Assembly (NCBI RefSeq): GCF_023715485.1
Contig: NZ_JAMBOF010000003.1
Coordinates: 186,001-250,000 of the forward strand
DNA from: Mesobacillus subterraneus
GTDB lineage: Bacteria > Bacillota > Bacilli > Bacillales > Cytobacillaceae
Reading direction: 5' to 3'
DNA length: 64,000 nt
Part shown: positions 42,657 to 51,475 of the stretch, one piece after another
How positions within the stretch are numbered: the stretch's first letter is position 1
Layout: the number at the start of each line of letters is the position of its first letter
Program-made: the position numbers and the translations under genes
The notes under the pieces: model-generated
Told to the model about the DNA's origin: nothing
The model's input: the letters and a program-made list of their open reading frames with translations, nothing else
Databases searched by the model: none

Positions 42657-43445
42657 TTGATTCAAAGTATTTATAGACTGCTCATAGAATTGACGAATGG
42701 AAGATGGTCCTCAGTTATTTTGCAAAGGTTCGCAAAATCGGATAAAAGCAAATGGATTGTCCCTTCGTTCGCAAAAACATATAAAATCAACCAGGAAGAA
42801 ATGGAGCGGCCAATCGATGACTATCCGAGCCTCCATGAGTTCTTTATCAGGACTCTTAAGGAAGGGTCCAGGAAGATTGATCAAGACGCTGACTCTGTAG
42901 TAAGTCCTGTTGATGCTGTTATTGAAGATATCGGGGATATCGAAGCCGATCGGACCATCAACGTGAAGGGGAAAGTCTATTCAATCGCCGAAATGCTGGG
43001 CAATGATGAAGCTATGGCACGGTATGAACAGGGAACATATATGATTTTTTACCTGAGCCCGAGCCATTATCACCGCATTCACAGCCCATTATCAGGTAAG
43101 GTGGAAAATCAATGGTCACTTGGAATGAAGTCATATCCAGTCAATAAAACAGGATTAAAATATGGAAAATACCCACTATCAAAAAACTATCGGAAAATTA
43201 CCGAAATCAGGCATAAAACCGGATTGGCTGCTGTGGTTAAAGTCGGAGCGATGTTCGTTAATTCCATTGAAACTACCCATGATGGTGACACGCTTCAAAA
43301 GGGTGAGCAAATGGCTTATTTCACGTTCGGTTCCACGATCGTCATGCTTTTTGAAAAAGATTCCTTCAGCCTTCTCCCAGAGATCACAGCGCCTTACCAC
43401 GTAAAATATGGGGAAAGGATAGGGACATTAAGGGGACAAGGGTGA
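42657..43445 (+). CDS. psd: Phosphatidylserine decarboxylase proenzyme
   Basis: A 262-residue Psd. It self-cleaves at a G-S bond, here G225-S226 in FGST, to create the pyruvoyl cofactor. D86 (SPVDAVI) and H142 (YHRIHSP) complete the autocleavage triad. It makes phosphatidylethanolamine from the product of PssA. The start is TTG 42657 after CCGGAGGTAG. The gene ends at a hairpin with a weak tail. Confidence 0.95.
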   Translation: MIQSIYRLLIELTNGRWSSVILQRFAKSDKSKWIVPSFAKTYKINQEEMERPIDDYPSLHEFFIRTLKEGSRKIDQDADSVVSPVDAVIEDIGDIEADRTINVKGKVYSIAEMLGNDEAMARYEQGTYMIFYLSPSHYHRIHSPLSGKVENQWSLGMKSYPVNKTGLKYGKYPLSKNYRKITEIRHKTGLAAVVKVGAMFVNSIETTHDGDTLQKGEQMAYFTFGSTIVMLFEKDSFSLLPEITAPYHVKYGERIGTLRGQG

Positions 43446-43454
43446 TGATTTTGG

Positions 43455-43480
43455 GGCACAGACTAAATCTGTGCCTTTAC
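43455..43480 (+). terminator. Hairpin after psd
   Basis: An 8-bp stem GGCACAGA with TCTGTGCC, a 5-nt loop and only a TTTACT tail. Confidence 0.65.
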
Positions 43481-43653
43481 TGATAATAAGAGATTTTATT
43501 AAGTTCAGCATAGAGAAACCGTAACCCAAGGAGCTATTAGCGAGGTCATTCAGCAAATTATCCCAGCGTATAGAGCATCCTATAGGACGGCACTTCTTTT
43601 GATTGCAACCGATAGACGGCTGGTCTATCACTTTCCTGTTGAAGTTGAAAACC

Positions 43654-43678
43654 AAAAAAAAAGCCCTTTTCAGGGGCT
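43654..43678 (-). terminator. Terminator of sda
   Basis: A short AGCCC/GGGCT stem. The A-run 43654-43662 gives nine Us on the minus strand. Confidence 0.7.
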
Positions 43679-43679
43679 G

Positions 43680-43820
43680 TTAGGAGGAAACTTTAATTCG
43701 GTTAGATAATGACCGCCGGTGGATTTCCGTTTCAATCAATCGAATAAATTCATAGCTTAAATTTAATTCTCTTGCCTTAAAATAAGACTCAATCAATAGT
43801 TCATCCGATAGCTTACGCAT
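43680..43820 (-). CDS. sda: Sporulation histidine-kinase inhibitor Sda
   Basis: 46 codons reading [18 protein letters not shown]... and ending RIKVSS, clearly Sda. Sda is a helical hairpin that blocks KinA autophosphorylation or phosphotransfer, delaying sporulation when DNA replication is active or damaged. The start at 43820 gives the canonical length; an in-frame ATG at 43829 would add three residues. The region upstream (to the right) carries DnaA boxes, as in B. subtilis where DnaA activates sda. The gene precedes yqeG in both species. Confidence 0.95.
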   Translation of the reverse strand: MRKLSDELLIESYFKARELNLSYEFIRLIETEIHRRSLSNRIKVSS

Positions 43821-43923
43821 TCCAGTCATTCACCCCCAAAAAGGATACTTCTAAACCAGTTGTATATTGCATATAATTGTTAGTTAATTTGTTCTACCCC
43901 TACTCTATCAGAACAAAACTGCA

Positions 43924-44038
43924 AGAACAACTGTTCTAATTATCCACAATTACCCGTGGATAACCTGTGATTAATTTGTTTATAAATGGGAAAAAAGTAA
44001 TAGAATCAATGTGTATTTTGTGTATAAGGTTATCCACA
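43924..44038. promoter_or_regulatory. DnaA-box cluster and GAAC/GTTC palindrome upstream of sda
   Basis: Exact DnaA boxes TTATCCACA lie at 43940-43948 and 44030-44038; a one-mismatch reverse box CGTGGATAA lies at 43955-43963. Just beside them AGAACAACTGTTCT (43924-43937) contains GAAC-N4-GTTC, the core spacing of Bacillus LexA sites, with non-consensus flanks. DnaA control of sda is known in B. subtilis; the LexA reading is inference. Confidence 0.8.
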
Positions 44039-44252
44039 GATATGGAAAACGTTGGATTTTGTCGAAAAGTTTTTTGTGTTTTTTTATAATATTTTAAAAA
44101 TTACTCGAATCCAGATGATTTTTATGTAGATTTGTCGACCCCTGTGAGCCAATTCTCTGTAAATTTTCCTCTATTTAAATGTTTGCTTTGAATACGAGGT
44201 TAAAATTGGGTATGATGTTAACGGTATGATAGGACTTAATTAATGAGGTGTA

Positions 44253-44774
44253 ATGAAATTGCTAAACAATTTTTTGCCTGACCAGCATGTGAAAAGTATA
44301 TTTGATATCCAGCCGGAAAGCTTAAAGGAAAAAGGCGTGAAAGGCATTATCACGGACCTTGACAACACGCTTGTAGAATGGGACCGTCCCTATGCGACTC
44401 CAAAGCTCATCGAATGGTTTGATAATATGAGGAAGAATGAAATACTTGTAACGATTGTTTCAAATAATAATGAGAAAAGGGTTAGATCTTTTTCAGATCC
44501 CCTTCAAATACCTTTTATATTCCAAGCAAGGAAGCCGATGAGCCGAGCTTTCCATAAAGCAGCAAAACAAATGGGCCTCCGAAAGGAAGAAACGGTTGTG
44601 ATCGGTGATCAGCTGCTCACTGACGTACTTGGCGGGAATAGAGGAGGATTCCATACAATTCTTGTTGTTCCGGTTGCACAGACCGACGGATTTGTAACAA
44701 GGTTCAACCGAAAAGTTGAAAGAAGAATTCTTAATTGGTTCAGGAAACAAGGCAAGCTGAATTGGGAGGACTAA
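44253..44774 (+). CDS. yqeG: HAD-superfamily IIIA phosphatase YqeG
   Basis: A 173-residue HAD phosphatase. The nucleophile motif is DLDNT (D35-T39), the second motif TIVSNNNEKR, and the third motif VVIGDQLLTDVLGG. It belongs to the YqeG family, always linked to yqeH in Firmicutes and related to mitochondrial PGP phosphatase Gep4, which hints at phosphatidylglycerophosphate as substrate; not proven. ATG 44253 after GAGGTG. Its stop is 4 bp before the yqeH start, the first link of a long operon to yqeM. Confidence 0.92.
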   Translation: MKLLNNFLPDQHVKSIFDIQPESLKEKGVKGIITDLDNTLVEWDRPYATPKLIEWFDNMRKNEILVTIVSNNNEKRVRSFSDPLQIPFIFQARKPMSRAFHKAAKQMGLRKEETVVIGDQLLTDVLGGNRGGFHTILVVPVAQTDGFVTRFNRKVERRILNWFRKQGKLNWED

Positions 44775-44778
44775 AGCA

Positions 44779-45882
44779 TTGAGTGAACAATTTGTCTGCA
44801 CAGGCTGTGGAGTGAAAATACAGACGGAGAATCCGGAACAGCTGGGCTATGCCCCGCCTTCTTCATTGGAAAAAGAGGTCGTTGTCTGCCAGAGATGCTT
44901 CCGATTGAAAAACTATAATGAGATTCAAGATGTAAGTCTTACAGATGATGATTTCTTGAAAATATTGAATGAGTTGGGCAAGACGGATGCTCTGATTGTC
45001 AAGATCGTTGACATCTTTGACTTTAACGGCAGCTGGCTTCCGGGTATCCACCGGTTTGCCGGAAACAATCCAGTAATGCTTATCGGAAACAAGGCGGATC
45101 TTGTGCCTAAATCCGTAAAGCATCGGAAGCTGATCGAGTGGATGAAAAAGGAATCCCGCGAACTTGGACTGAATCCGATTGATGTATTCCTTGTCAGTGC
45201 CTCTAGAGGTATGAATATAAAAGAAGCTGCTGCTGCTATTGATGAATACCGCAATGGCAAAGATGTCTATATTGTTGGCTGTACAAACGTAGGGAAATCT
45301 ACTTTTATCAATAGAATCATCAAAGAAGTGACCGGAGAAGGAGATGTTATCACAACTTCACATTTCCCTGGGACAACCCTGGACATGATTGAAATTCCAC
45401 TTGCTGATGGAAAAGCGATTGTCGATACCCCAGGGATCATCAATCATCATCAGATGGCGCACTATGTTGATAAACGCGATTTAAAATACATCACCCCCAA
45501 AAAAGAGATAAAGCCAAAGGTTTATCAGCTTAATGAAAGCCAGACATTATTTTTCGGCGGACTGGCACGCTTTGATTATATTTCTGGTGGCAGAAGGTCG
45601 TTTCCCTGCTATTTGCCCAACGAAATCAACATTCATAGAACAAAGCTGGAGAACGCCGACGAGCTTTACCAAAACCATGCCGGTGAATTGCTGACGCCGC
45701 CGCGGCGCGAACAAATGGATGAATTTCCGGAGCTTATCCGCCATGAGTTTACGATTAAAGAAGCAAAGACAGATATTGTTTTCTCAGGGCTTGGATGGGT
45801 TACTGTAAATGAAGCAGGTGCAAAGATTGCGGCCCATGTCCCAAAAGGGGTACATGTATTGTTAAGAAGGTCATTAATTTAA
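44779..45882 (+). CDS. yqeH: Ribosome biogenesis GTPase YqeH
   Basis: A 367-residue circularly permuted GTPase needed for 30S assembly. An N-terminal treble-clef zinc finger (C7, C10, C37, C40) is followed by the permuted order: NKADLV (G4), SASRG (G5), GCTNVGKST (G1), then DTPG (G3). The C-terminal domain binds RNA. The start is TTG 44779 behind TTGGGAGGA inside yqeG's end. It is co-transcribed with yqeG, aroE and others. Confidence 0.96.
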   Translation: MSEQFVCTGCGVKIQTENPEQLGYAPPSSLEKEVVVCQRCFRLKNYNEIQDVSLTDDDFLKILNELGKTDALIVKIVDIFDFNGSWLPGIHRFAGNNPVMLIGNKADLVPKSVKHRKLIEWMKKESRELGLNPIDVFLVSASRGMNIKEAAAAIDEYRNGKDVYIVGCTNVGKSTFINRIIKEVTGEGDVITTSHFPGTTLDMIEIPLADGKAIVDTPGIINHHQMAHYVDKRDLKYITPKKEIKPKVYQLNESQTLFFGGLARFDYISGGRRSFPCYLPNEINIHRTKLENADELYQNHAGELLTPPRREQMDEFPELIRHEFTIKEAKTDIVFSGLGWVTVNEAGAKIAAHVPKGVHVLLRRSLI

Positions 45883-45922
45883 TTTAATAATTACAATTAC
45901 AAAGAAAGGGCGGGAGATTGAA

Positions 45923-46762
45923 ATGAAAAAAATGTTCGGTGTTATCGGCGATCCAATCGCCCATTCAATGTCTCCTGCCATGCACAATGACTTGTTCCAA
46001 CTGCATGGAATCGATGCCAGCTATCTGCCATTCCATGTATCGAATGATGATCTTGAGTCAGCTGTAAAAGGATTGAAGGCATTGGGAGCAAGCGGCTTCA
46101 ATGTGACAATCCCTCACAAAACGGAAATTATTCCGTATCTTGATGGAATCGATCCTCTGGCAGAAGCAATCGGAGCAGTCAATACAGTCAAAAATGAAGG
46201 TGGCCTGTTTATAGGCTATAATACTGATGGCCCTGGTTTTGTAAAGGGGCTTGAATCCCATGCTGCTGATCTTTTATCGAGGTCAGCTTTGATTATTGGG
46301 GCAGGCGGTGCTGCCAGGGCCATTTATTTTTCGATGGCGAAAGCTGGATTCAAACATATCGATATTTGCAATCGCACACCGAACAAGGCTGAGGAACTTG
46401 TCAATGCCTGTCCATACAAGGTTGATTCAAAGGTACTTGATTATGATTCAGCTGAAAGAAATCTGGGAAATTACCAGCTGCTAGTCCAAACAACATCGAT
46501 AGGCATGCATCCTGACATTGATTCGGTGCCATTATCTACAAATAACATAGCGCAACATTCTTTTGTAAGTGATATAATATATAATCCGCTCCAAACAAAA
46601 TTGTTAAAAGAAGCTTCTGTTAAAGGAGCATCAACGCAAAATGGAATTGAGATGTTTGTGTATCAGGGAGCACTGGCCTTTGAAAAATGGACAGGCATTT
46701 TTCCTGATACAGAAAAAATGAAAGCCAATGTTTTAAGACATTTAGGAGGATACACATGTTAA
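45923..46762 (+). CDS. aroE: Shikimate dehydrogenase (NADP+)
   Basis: A 279-residue AroE: substrate domain with HSMSPAMHN, the catalytic-lysine motif NVTIPHKT and YNTDGPGF. The nucleotide domain has GAGGAARAI and the NADP-type NRT. It reduces 3-dehydroshikimate to shikimate in aromatic amino-acid synthesis. ATG follows AAAGGGCGGGAG. Its last 7 bp overlap the yhbY start, so the two are translationally coupled. Confidence 0.97.
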   Translation: MKKMFGVIGDPIAHSMSPAMHNDLFQLHGIDASYLPFHVSNDDLESAVKGLKALGASGFNVTIPHKTEIIPYLDGIDPLAEAIGAVNTVKNEGGLFIGYNTDGPGFVKGLESHAADLLSRSALIIGAGGAARAIYFSMAKAGFKHIDICNRTPNKAEELVNACPYKVDSKVLDYDSAERNLGNYQLLVQTTSIGMHPDIDSVPLSTNNIAQHSFVSDIIYNPLQTKLLKEASVKGASTQNGIEMFVYQGALAFEKWTGIFPDTEKMKANVLRHLGGYTC

Positions 46763-47049
46763 CAGGCAAGCAAAAACGTTTTTTAAGATCGAAAGCCCAT
46801 CATCTTAATCCGATTTTTCAAGTTGGCAAAGGCGGGGTAAATGATAATATGGTCAAACAAATCGAGGAAGTACTCGAGGCGAGAGAATTGATCAAGGTAA
46901 GCATCCTTCAGAACTGTGAGGATGACAGGGACACAGTTGCAGAACAATTGTCCCGCGGCGCGAAAGCTGAACTAGTTCAGGTTATTGGAAATACCATCGT
47001 CCTATACAAAGAGTCACGTGAAAATAAGCAATTAGTTCTTCCAAGGTAA
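46756..47049 (+). CDS. yhbY: CRM-domain ribosome assembly RNA-binding protein (YhbY/YqeI)
   Basis: A 97-residue CRM/YhbY domain protein with the signature LRSKAHHLNPIFQVGKGG at the front (GxxG loop) and NTIVLYKES near the end. It binds pre-ribosomal RNA, probably 50S precursors. It overlaps aroE by seven bases; the ribosome site TTAGGAGG lies in aroE. Confidence 0.95.
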   Translation: MLTGKQKRFLRSKAHHLNPIFQVGKGGVNDNMVKQIEEVLEARELIKVSILQNCEDDRDTVAEQLSRGAKAELVQVIGNTIVLYKESRENKQLVLPR

Positions 47050-47068
47050 ATAACTGGGAGGTGCCTAT

Positions 47069-47638
47069 TTGAAAAAAGTTGGCATACTGGGCGGAACCTT
47101 TAATCCGCCGCATACCGGACATTTAGTGATTGCGAATGAAGTTTTCCATGCATACGGACTTGATGAGGTTTGGTTCATGCCTAACCAGGTGCCGCCGCAT
47201 AAAAGTGTAACCGAGCCAATAAGCAATTCTGACCGGCTGGCGATGCTCGAGCTCGCCATAAGTGATAACCCATTTTTCAGGGTTGAGAGGGCAGAGCTTG
47301 ACAGGAGCGGTCCATCATATACGTATGAAACGATGAGAATATTAAAAGATATGTATAAAGAACATGATTTTTACTTCATCATCGGTGGAGACATGGTTGA
47401 GTATTTGCCAAAATGGCACCAAATAGATGAATTGCTTGAAATGGTCAAATTTGTCGGTGTAAGCAGGCCATCATTCAAGGATGAATCACCATATAATATC
47501 CTTTATGCAGCGACACCACAAATGGATATCTCCTCCAGCATGATCAGAGAGAGAGTAAAGGCAGATACAAGCATACGTTATTTGCTGCCTGAACCTGTAA
47601 GGGAATATATTGAGGAGCATGGTTTATATGAATCGTGA
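47069..47638 (+). CDS. nadD: Nicotinate-nucleotide adenylyltransferase
   Basis: A 189-residue nucleotidyltransferase. The HxGH-type motif GGTFNPPHTGHL is at 8-19 and the C-terminal ISSSMIRER motif is present. It adenylates NaMN to NaAD in NAD synthesis. The start is TTG 47069 behind TGGGAGGTG. It overlaps yqeK by 11 bp, so the two are coupled. Confidence 0.97.
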   Translation: MKKVGILGGTFNPPHTGHLVIANEVFHAYGLDEVWFMPNQVPPHKSVTEPISNSDRLAMLELAISDNPFFRVERAELDRSGPSYTYETMRILKDMYKEHDFYFIIGGDMVEYLPKWHQIDELLEMVKFVGVSRPSFKDESPYNILYAATPQMDISSSMIRERVKADTSIRYLLPEPVREYIEEHGLYES

Positions 47639-48194
47639 TCAAGCACTTCAGCTAGTGAAGCCCCAGCTTACAGAACATCGATATCTGCATACCATCGGCG
47701 TAATGGAGACGGCCATAAAACTCGCTGATCGTTACGGAGCCGATGTCAAAAAGGCCGAACTGGCCGCCATTTTCCATGATTATGCTAAATTCAGGCCAAA
47801 AGATGAAATGAAGCAGATCATTGTTGAGCAAAGAATGCCGTCAATTTTGCTCGAGTACAATAGTGAACTCTGGCATGCCCCTGTTGGTGCCTTCCTTGTC
47901 GAAAAAGAAGCAGGGATTACGGACCCGGTTGTCTTGGATGCGATTAGGTACCACACCTCAGGCAGGATAGGCATGACGCTGCTTGATAAGATTGTTTATC
48001 TGGCTGATTATATTGAGCCGGGCCGCCATTTTCCTGGTGTCGATCAAGTCAGGGCGATAGCGGAAGAGGATCTGGATAATGCATTGATCCAATCCATGAA
48101 AAACACAATCCAATTTTTATTGAAGAAGAACCAGCCGGTCTTTCCAGATACATTCAATGCATACAACAGTATCGTAAAAAATTCAGGAGGATGA
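47628..48194 (+). CDS. yqeK: HD-domain Ap4A hydrolase YqeK
   Basis: A 188-residue HD-superfamily hydrolase with H in TEHRYLHTIGV, the HD pair IFHDYAKF, and the later H/D residues in YHTSGR and YLADYIEPGR. YqeK family members symmetrically hydrolyse diadenosine tetraphosphate to ADP, limiting this stress nucleotide. The start ATG 47628 is preceded by AGGAGCATGG; an upstream in-frame start at 47610 was rejected. It lies in the nadD-yqeK-rsfS-yqeM run. Confidence 0.92.
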   Translation: MNRDQALQLVKPQLTEHRYLHTIGVMETAIKLADRYGADVKKAELAAIFHDYAKFRPKDEMKQIIVEQRMPSILLEYNSELWHAPVGAFLVEKEAGITDPVVLDAIRYHTSGRIGMTLLDKIVYLADYIEPGRHFPGVDQVRAIAEEDLDNALIQSMKNTIQFLLKKNQPVFPDTFNAYNSIVKNSGG

Positions 48195-48198
48195 TTAG

Positions 48199-48552
48199 AT
48201 GAGCGAACGCGAGTTATTGATGACAGCGGTAAAAGCAGCTGATGATAAAAGAGCAGAAGATATTTTGGTTTTGAATATGAAAGGTATATCCTTGATTGCT
48301 GATTATTTCGTGATCTGCCACGGTAATTCTGATAAACAGGTACAGGCTATTGCCCGTGAAATCAGGGAAAAAGCACTTGAGCAAGGCTACGAACTGAAGA
48401 GAATGGAAGGCTTTGACGAAGCACGCTGGGTATTGATCGACATTGGAGACGTAGTTGTCCATGTCTTCCACAAAGAAGAAAGAAGCTATTATAATCTCGA
48501 ACGCTTATGGGGAGATGCTCCACTCGAAAACGTGCAGAGTGAGCTCAATTAA
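48199..48552 (+). CDS. rsfS: Ribosomal silencing factor RsfS
   Basis: A 117-residue RsfS/Iojap protein: DIGDVVVHVFHKEERSYYNLERLW near the C-terminus is the family hallmark. It binds ribosomal protein uL14 and blocks subunit joining when nutrients fall. ATG 48199 follows AGGAGGATGA. The last base of its stop is the first base of yqeM's ATG. Confidence 0.97.
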   Translation: MSERELLMTAVKAADDKRAEDILVLNMKGISLIADYFVICHGNSDKQVQAIAREIREKALEQGYELKRMEGFDEARWVLIDIGDVVVHVFHKEERSYYNLERLWGDAPLENVQSELN

Positions 48553-49298
48553 TGTCTTACGAAAGATTCGCATACTTGTATGACCAGCTCATGCAGGATG
48601 TACCTTACGATCAATGGGTAACGATTGTTGAGGAATACCGAAAGAAGTTTCAAATAGACGGCAATAAGCTGCTTGACTTGGCATGTGGAACCGGAGAGCT
48701 TTCTGTTAGGTTTGCCCAAAAAGGATTCGATGTTACCGGCGCGGACTTATCCACGGATATGCTCTCCGTTGCGAAAGTGAAGGCTGATGGCCTTTCTTTG
48801 CCAATCCTATTTTTCGAGCAGGACATGACCAGACTTGATGATTTAGGGGAATTTGACATCATCGGCATTTTTTGTGATTCACTGAATTATCTTGAGAATG
48901 AAGAGGCAGTCAAGCAAACATTCGAAGGAGTGTACCGTCTCTTAAAAAAGGGTGGCTTGTTCCTGTTCGATGTCCATTCGGTCTATAAAATGGATCATAT
49001 TTTTGCTGATGCAACCTTTACTTGGGATGACGATGAAATCACCTATATTTGGAACAGTTTTAGTGGAGAAGCGCCTCACAGCGTCGAACACGAGCTGACA
49101 TTCTTTGTTCTCGATGAATCATCTGGAAAGTATGACAGGATAGACGAACTGCATTTTCAGCGTACATATCCTGAAGAGACTTATAAGCAACTGATTGAAC
49201 AGACAGGCTTCAAGAGAATTGAGATTTCCGGAGACTTTTCAATGAATGCTCCTGAGCCGTCTGCAGAGAGAATTTTTTACGCCATGATAAAACCATAA
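48552..49298 (+). CDS. yqeM: Class I SAM-dependent methyltransferase YqeM
   Basis: A 248-residue Rossmann methyltransferase with SAM motif I LLDLACGTGELSVRFA (about 37-52) and post-I GADLSTDML. The substrate is unknown; close linkage to rsfS and yqeK suggests a ribosome or tRNA connection but this is only context. Start and rsfS stop share one base. It ends at a terminator shared with convergent comER. Confidence 0.92.
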   Translation: MSYERFAYLYDQLMQDVPYDQWVTIVEEYRKKFQIDGNKLLDLACGTGELSVRFAQKGFDVTGADLSTDMLSVAKVKADGLSLPILFFEQDMTRLDDLGEFDIIGIFCDSLNYLENEEAVKQTFEGVYRLLKKGGLFLFDVHSVYKMDHIFADATFTWDDDEITYIWNSFSGEAPHSVEHELTFFVLDESSGKYDRIDELHFQRTYPEETYKQLIEQTGFKRIEISGDFSMNAPEPSAERIFYAMIKP

Positions 49299-49304
49299 AT
49301 GTAA

Positions 49305-49337
49305 GAGGCTCCCAAATAGATTGGGAGCCTCTATTTT
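49305..49337. terminator. Terminator between yqeM and comER
   Basis: A 10-bp stem GAGGCTCCCA with TGGGAGCCTC, a 7-nt loop and a TATTTTATT tail, between convergent genes. Confidence 0.88.
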
Positions 49338-49396
49338 ATTGTTAATAAATTGTCACAATTGCTTGGAAGGATTTTCTGATAAAATGGAGAACTTAT

Positions 49397-50218
49397 TTAA
49401 TTGCCGAATTGTTCCTGGACCTTTCCAAGTTCCTCTTCAAATTTTTTATGTGTGGCCTGAAAAATCTTTTCGAACATATCACCGGTTTCACTATCTAAAA
49501 CCTTGATTCCTTCCCCGGTAATCCCGCCCTTGACGCAAACCTTTTCCTGTAATGTAGGCAATGTATAATGATTTTTGCTTAAAAGCTCTCCTAAACCAAT
49601 CAACATTTCACTGGCTAACACCGTGGCAGTTTCCTGGTCTATTTCCGTTTCTTTTACAGCTGCTGATATAAAGCTTTGGACAAGGTGGCTGAAGAACGCA
49701 GGTCCGCAGCTAACGATATCAGATGCCACCCTAGTAATATTCTCCTCTATTTCTACTGGTACAGATACCTTCTTGAAAAGGGCGTTAAGAGCATTTTTCC
49801 ATTCAGCACTGCAACGAGTCCCATACGTAAAAAGCGAAACACCCGCAAGAGCCCTGTTGGTGATGCTTGGTATAATCCGTATGACTGAACAGTCCACTTT
49901 TCGTTCAAGTTGTTCGACGCTGATCGGACTTGTGATTGAAATGATGCATTTATCCTTGCTAAGGGCAGGCTTGATCTGTTCAACCAGCTCCAACATATTA
50001 TGAGGCTTCACGCAAATGAAAATGGCATCAGAGTTTTCAGCCACATCAATGGCATTCTGTCCAATTGCTAAGCTTGGATATATTTTTTGAATATCTAATG
50101 CTTTTGCTAATGTTCTATTTGTGATCGTCATTGAAGAAGGGGAAACGGCATTCCCATCAATGAGAGCTTCGGCGAGAATTCTCCCCATATTCCCTGTGCC
50201 AATAATCCCTATTTTCAT
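49397..50218 (-). CDS. comER: ComER, pyrroline-5-carboxylate reductase-like protein
   Basis: A 273-residue P5C-reductase family protein with the NADP motif GIIGTGNMG at the start and VKPHNMLE further on. Like its B. subtilis homologue it is divergent from comEA. Its enzymatic role is unclear; it is not required for transformation in B. subtilis and in some bacilli affects sporulation or biofilm. Start ATG 50218 after GGAGGGAAGG; six upstream in-frame residues were dropped. Confidence 0.92.
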   Translation of the reverse strand: MKIGIIGTGNMGRILAEALIDGNAVSPSSMTITNRTLAKALDIQKIYPSLAIGQNAIDVAENSDAIFICVKPHNMLELVEQIKPALSKDKCIISITSPISVEQLERKVDCSVIRIIPSITNRALAGVSLFTYGTRCSAEWKNALNALFKKVSVPVEIEENITRVASDIVSCGPAFFSHLVQSFISAAVKETEIDQETATVLASEMLIGLGELLSKNHYTLPTLQEKVCVKGGITGEGIKVLDSETGDMFEKIFQATHKKFEEELGKVQEQFGN

Positions 50219-50307
50219 AACCCTTCCCTCCTTCATACATTTATTCTCCTATATCCATATGATTATAAATTTTAGATTATGACATTTTAGAAAGGTGTTG
50301 ACCAGAC

Positions 50308-50922
50308 ATGGAATGGATCAAGGAACATAAATTTTATCTCCTAGCTGGTATTGCCGCTTCATTGGTTTTTGTATATTCATCCTATGGTTCTGAGAATGAT
50401 CTTACAGAACAGCATGAGGAGGTTGTTGCTTTGGATGAAGGGGAAGAGGCGGAAAACAAGGACATTCCTGAACGAGCAGAAGAATCTCTCATCATCATGG
50501 CAGATATAAAAGGAGCTGTGGTGAATCCGGGAGTATACGAGTTTCAAGATGGCAGCAGGGTCATTGACCTGATTGAACTGGCAGGAGGACTTGCAAAGGA
50601 TGCTGATGCGGCAACCATCAATTTCGCTATGCATGTAAAAGATGAAATGGTTATATATGTACCAAGAATAGGCGAGCAGGTTGAGTCAGCAATACATGTC
50701 CAGGCAGAACAGCCGACATCAGGAAAAACAACAGTTAACCTCAATACTGCCGAAGCCAGTGAGCTCGAAACATTGCCTGGGATAGGACCGTCTAAAGCCG
50801 AAGCAATCATTGAACACCGCGAAACAAACGGACCCTATAAATCAATTGAAGATTTAAAGTTGATCAGCGGAATTGGCGATAAAACCTTTGAAAAATTGAA
50901 GGAGCTTATTTCGGTAAAGTAA
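50308..50922 (+). CDS. comEA: Competence DNA receptor ComEA
   Basis: A 204-residue membrane-anchored DNA-binding protein. A transmembrane helix lies at about 9-25 (YLLAGIAASLVFVYSS), with an acidic linker, a SLBB-like domain (about 60-130), and a C-terminal helix-hairpin-helix pair (about 140-204: LNTAEASELETLPGIGPSKAEAI). It binds incoming dsDNA outside the membrane and hands it to ComEC. ATG 50308 after AAAGGTG. First gene of comEA-comEB-comEC. Confidence 0.95.
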   Translation: MEWIKEHKFYLLAGIAASLVFVYSSYGSENDLTEQHEEVVALDEGEEAENKDIPERAEESLIIMADIKGAVVNPGVYEFQDGSRVIDLIELAGGLAKDADAATINFAMHVKDEMVIYVPRIGEQVESAIHVQAEQPTSGKTTVNLNTAEASELETLPGIGPSKAEAIIEHRETNGPYKSIEDLKLISGIGDKTFEKLKELISVK

Positions 50923-51035
50923 CTGTATTCAATTTGAACTCTTTTGAATTTAGCATTAAAATTATTTATATGGGACAAGGTTTAGGGTTGCAAGAACCGC
51001 TGGACATTTTGAAGCTTTTGAAGGGGGAGATCAGC

Positions 51036-51449
51036 ATGGGAAGAAAAAGCTGGGATGAGTATTTTTTGGATATCGCAGATGAGGTCGGGACACGCTCAAC
51101 TTGCCCTAGACTGCATGTAGGGTGCGTCATCGTAAAGGATAAGCATATTTTATCAACTGGTTATAATGGTTCAATACACGGCCATGACCACTGTGAGGAT
51201 GTCGGCTGCCTGATCAATGAGCAAGGAAGATGCATCCGGACGCTGCACGCCGAAGAAAATGCTGTCCTCCATGCTGACAGAGGATTATTAAAGGGCGCTA
51301 CAGCGTTTGTCACTCATGAACCATGTGAGAAGTGTTCAAAGACGCTCGCACAATCTGGCATAGCAAGAATTGTTTATCGCAGCGCCTATCCTAACAAGTA
51401 TAATGATACTTTCTTAAGAGATGTAGAAGTTGTTCATTTGTCAAAATAA
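51036..51449 (+). CDS. comEB: dCMP deaminase ComEB
   Basis: A 137-residue zinc deaminase (MGRKSWDEYFLDIADEVG start) with HAEENAV and PCEKC zinc/catalytic motifs and additional Cys/His pairs (CEDVGC) typical of dCMP deaminases. It makes dUMP for thymidylate synthesis; in comE operons it also assists polar placement of uptake proteins. ATG 51036 has AAGGGGGAG upstream. The 113-bp gap after comEA is open in the same frame but lacks a ribosome site, so the long form was rejected. Confidence 0.95.
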   Translation: MGRKSWDEYFLDIADEVGTRSTCPRLHVGCVIVKDKHILSTGYNGSIHGHDHCEDVGCLINEQGRCIRTLHAEENAVLHADRGLLKGATAFVTHEPCEKCSKTLAQSGIARIVYRSAYPNKYNDTFLRDVEVVHLSK

Positions 51450-51475
51450 CTGATATCAAGAAAAGAGTTTGGATA

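Noticed and set aside
43428-43655. 75-codon minus-strand ORF between psd and sda
   Set aside because: No ribosome site, crosses the psd hairpin and reads like random sequence.
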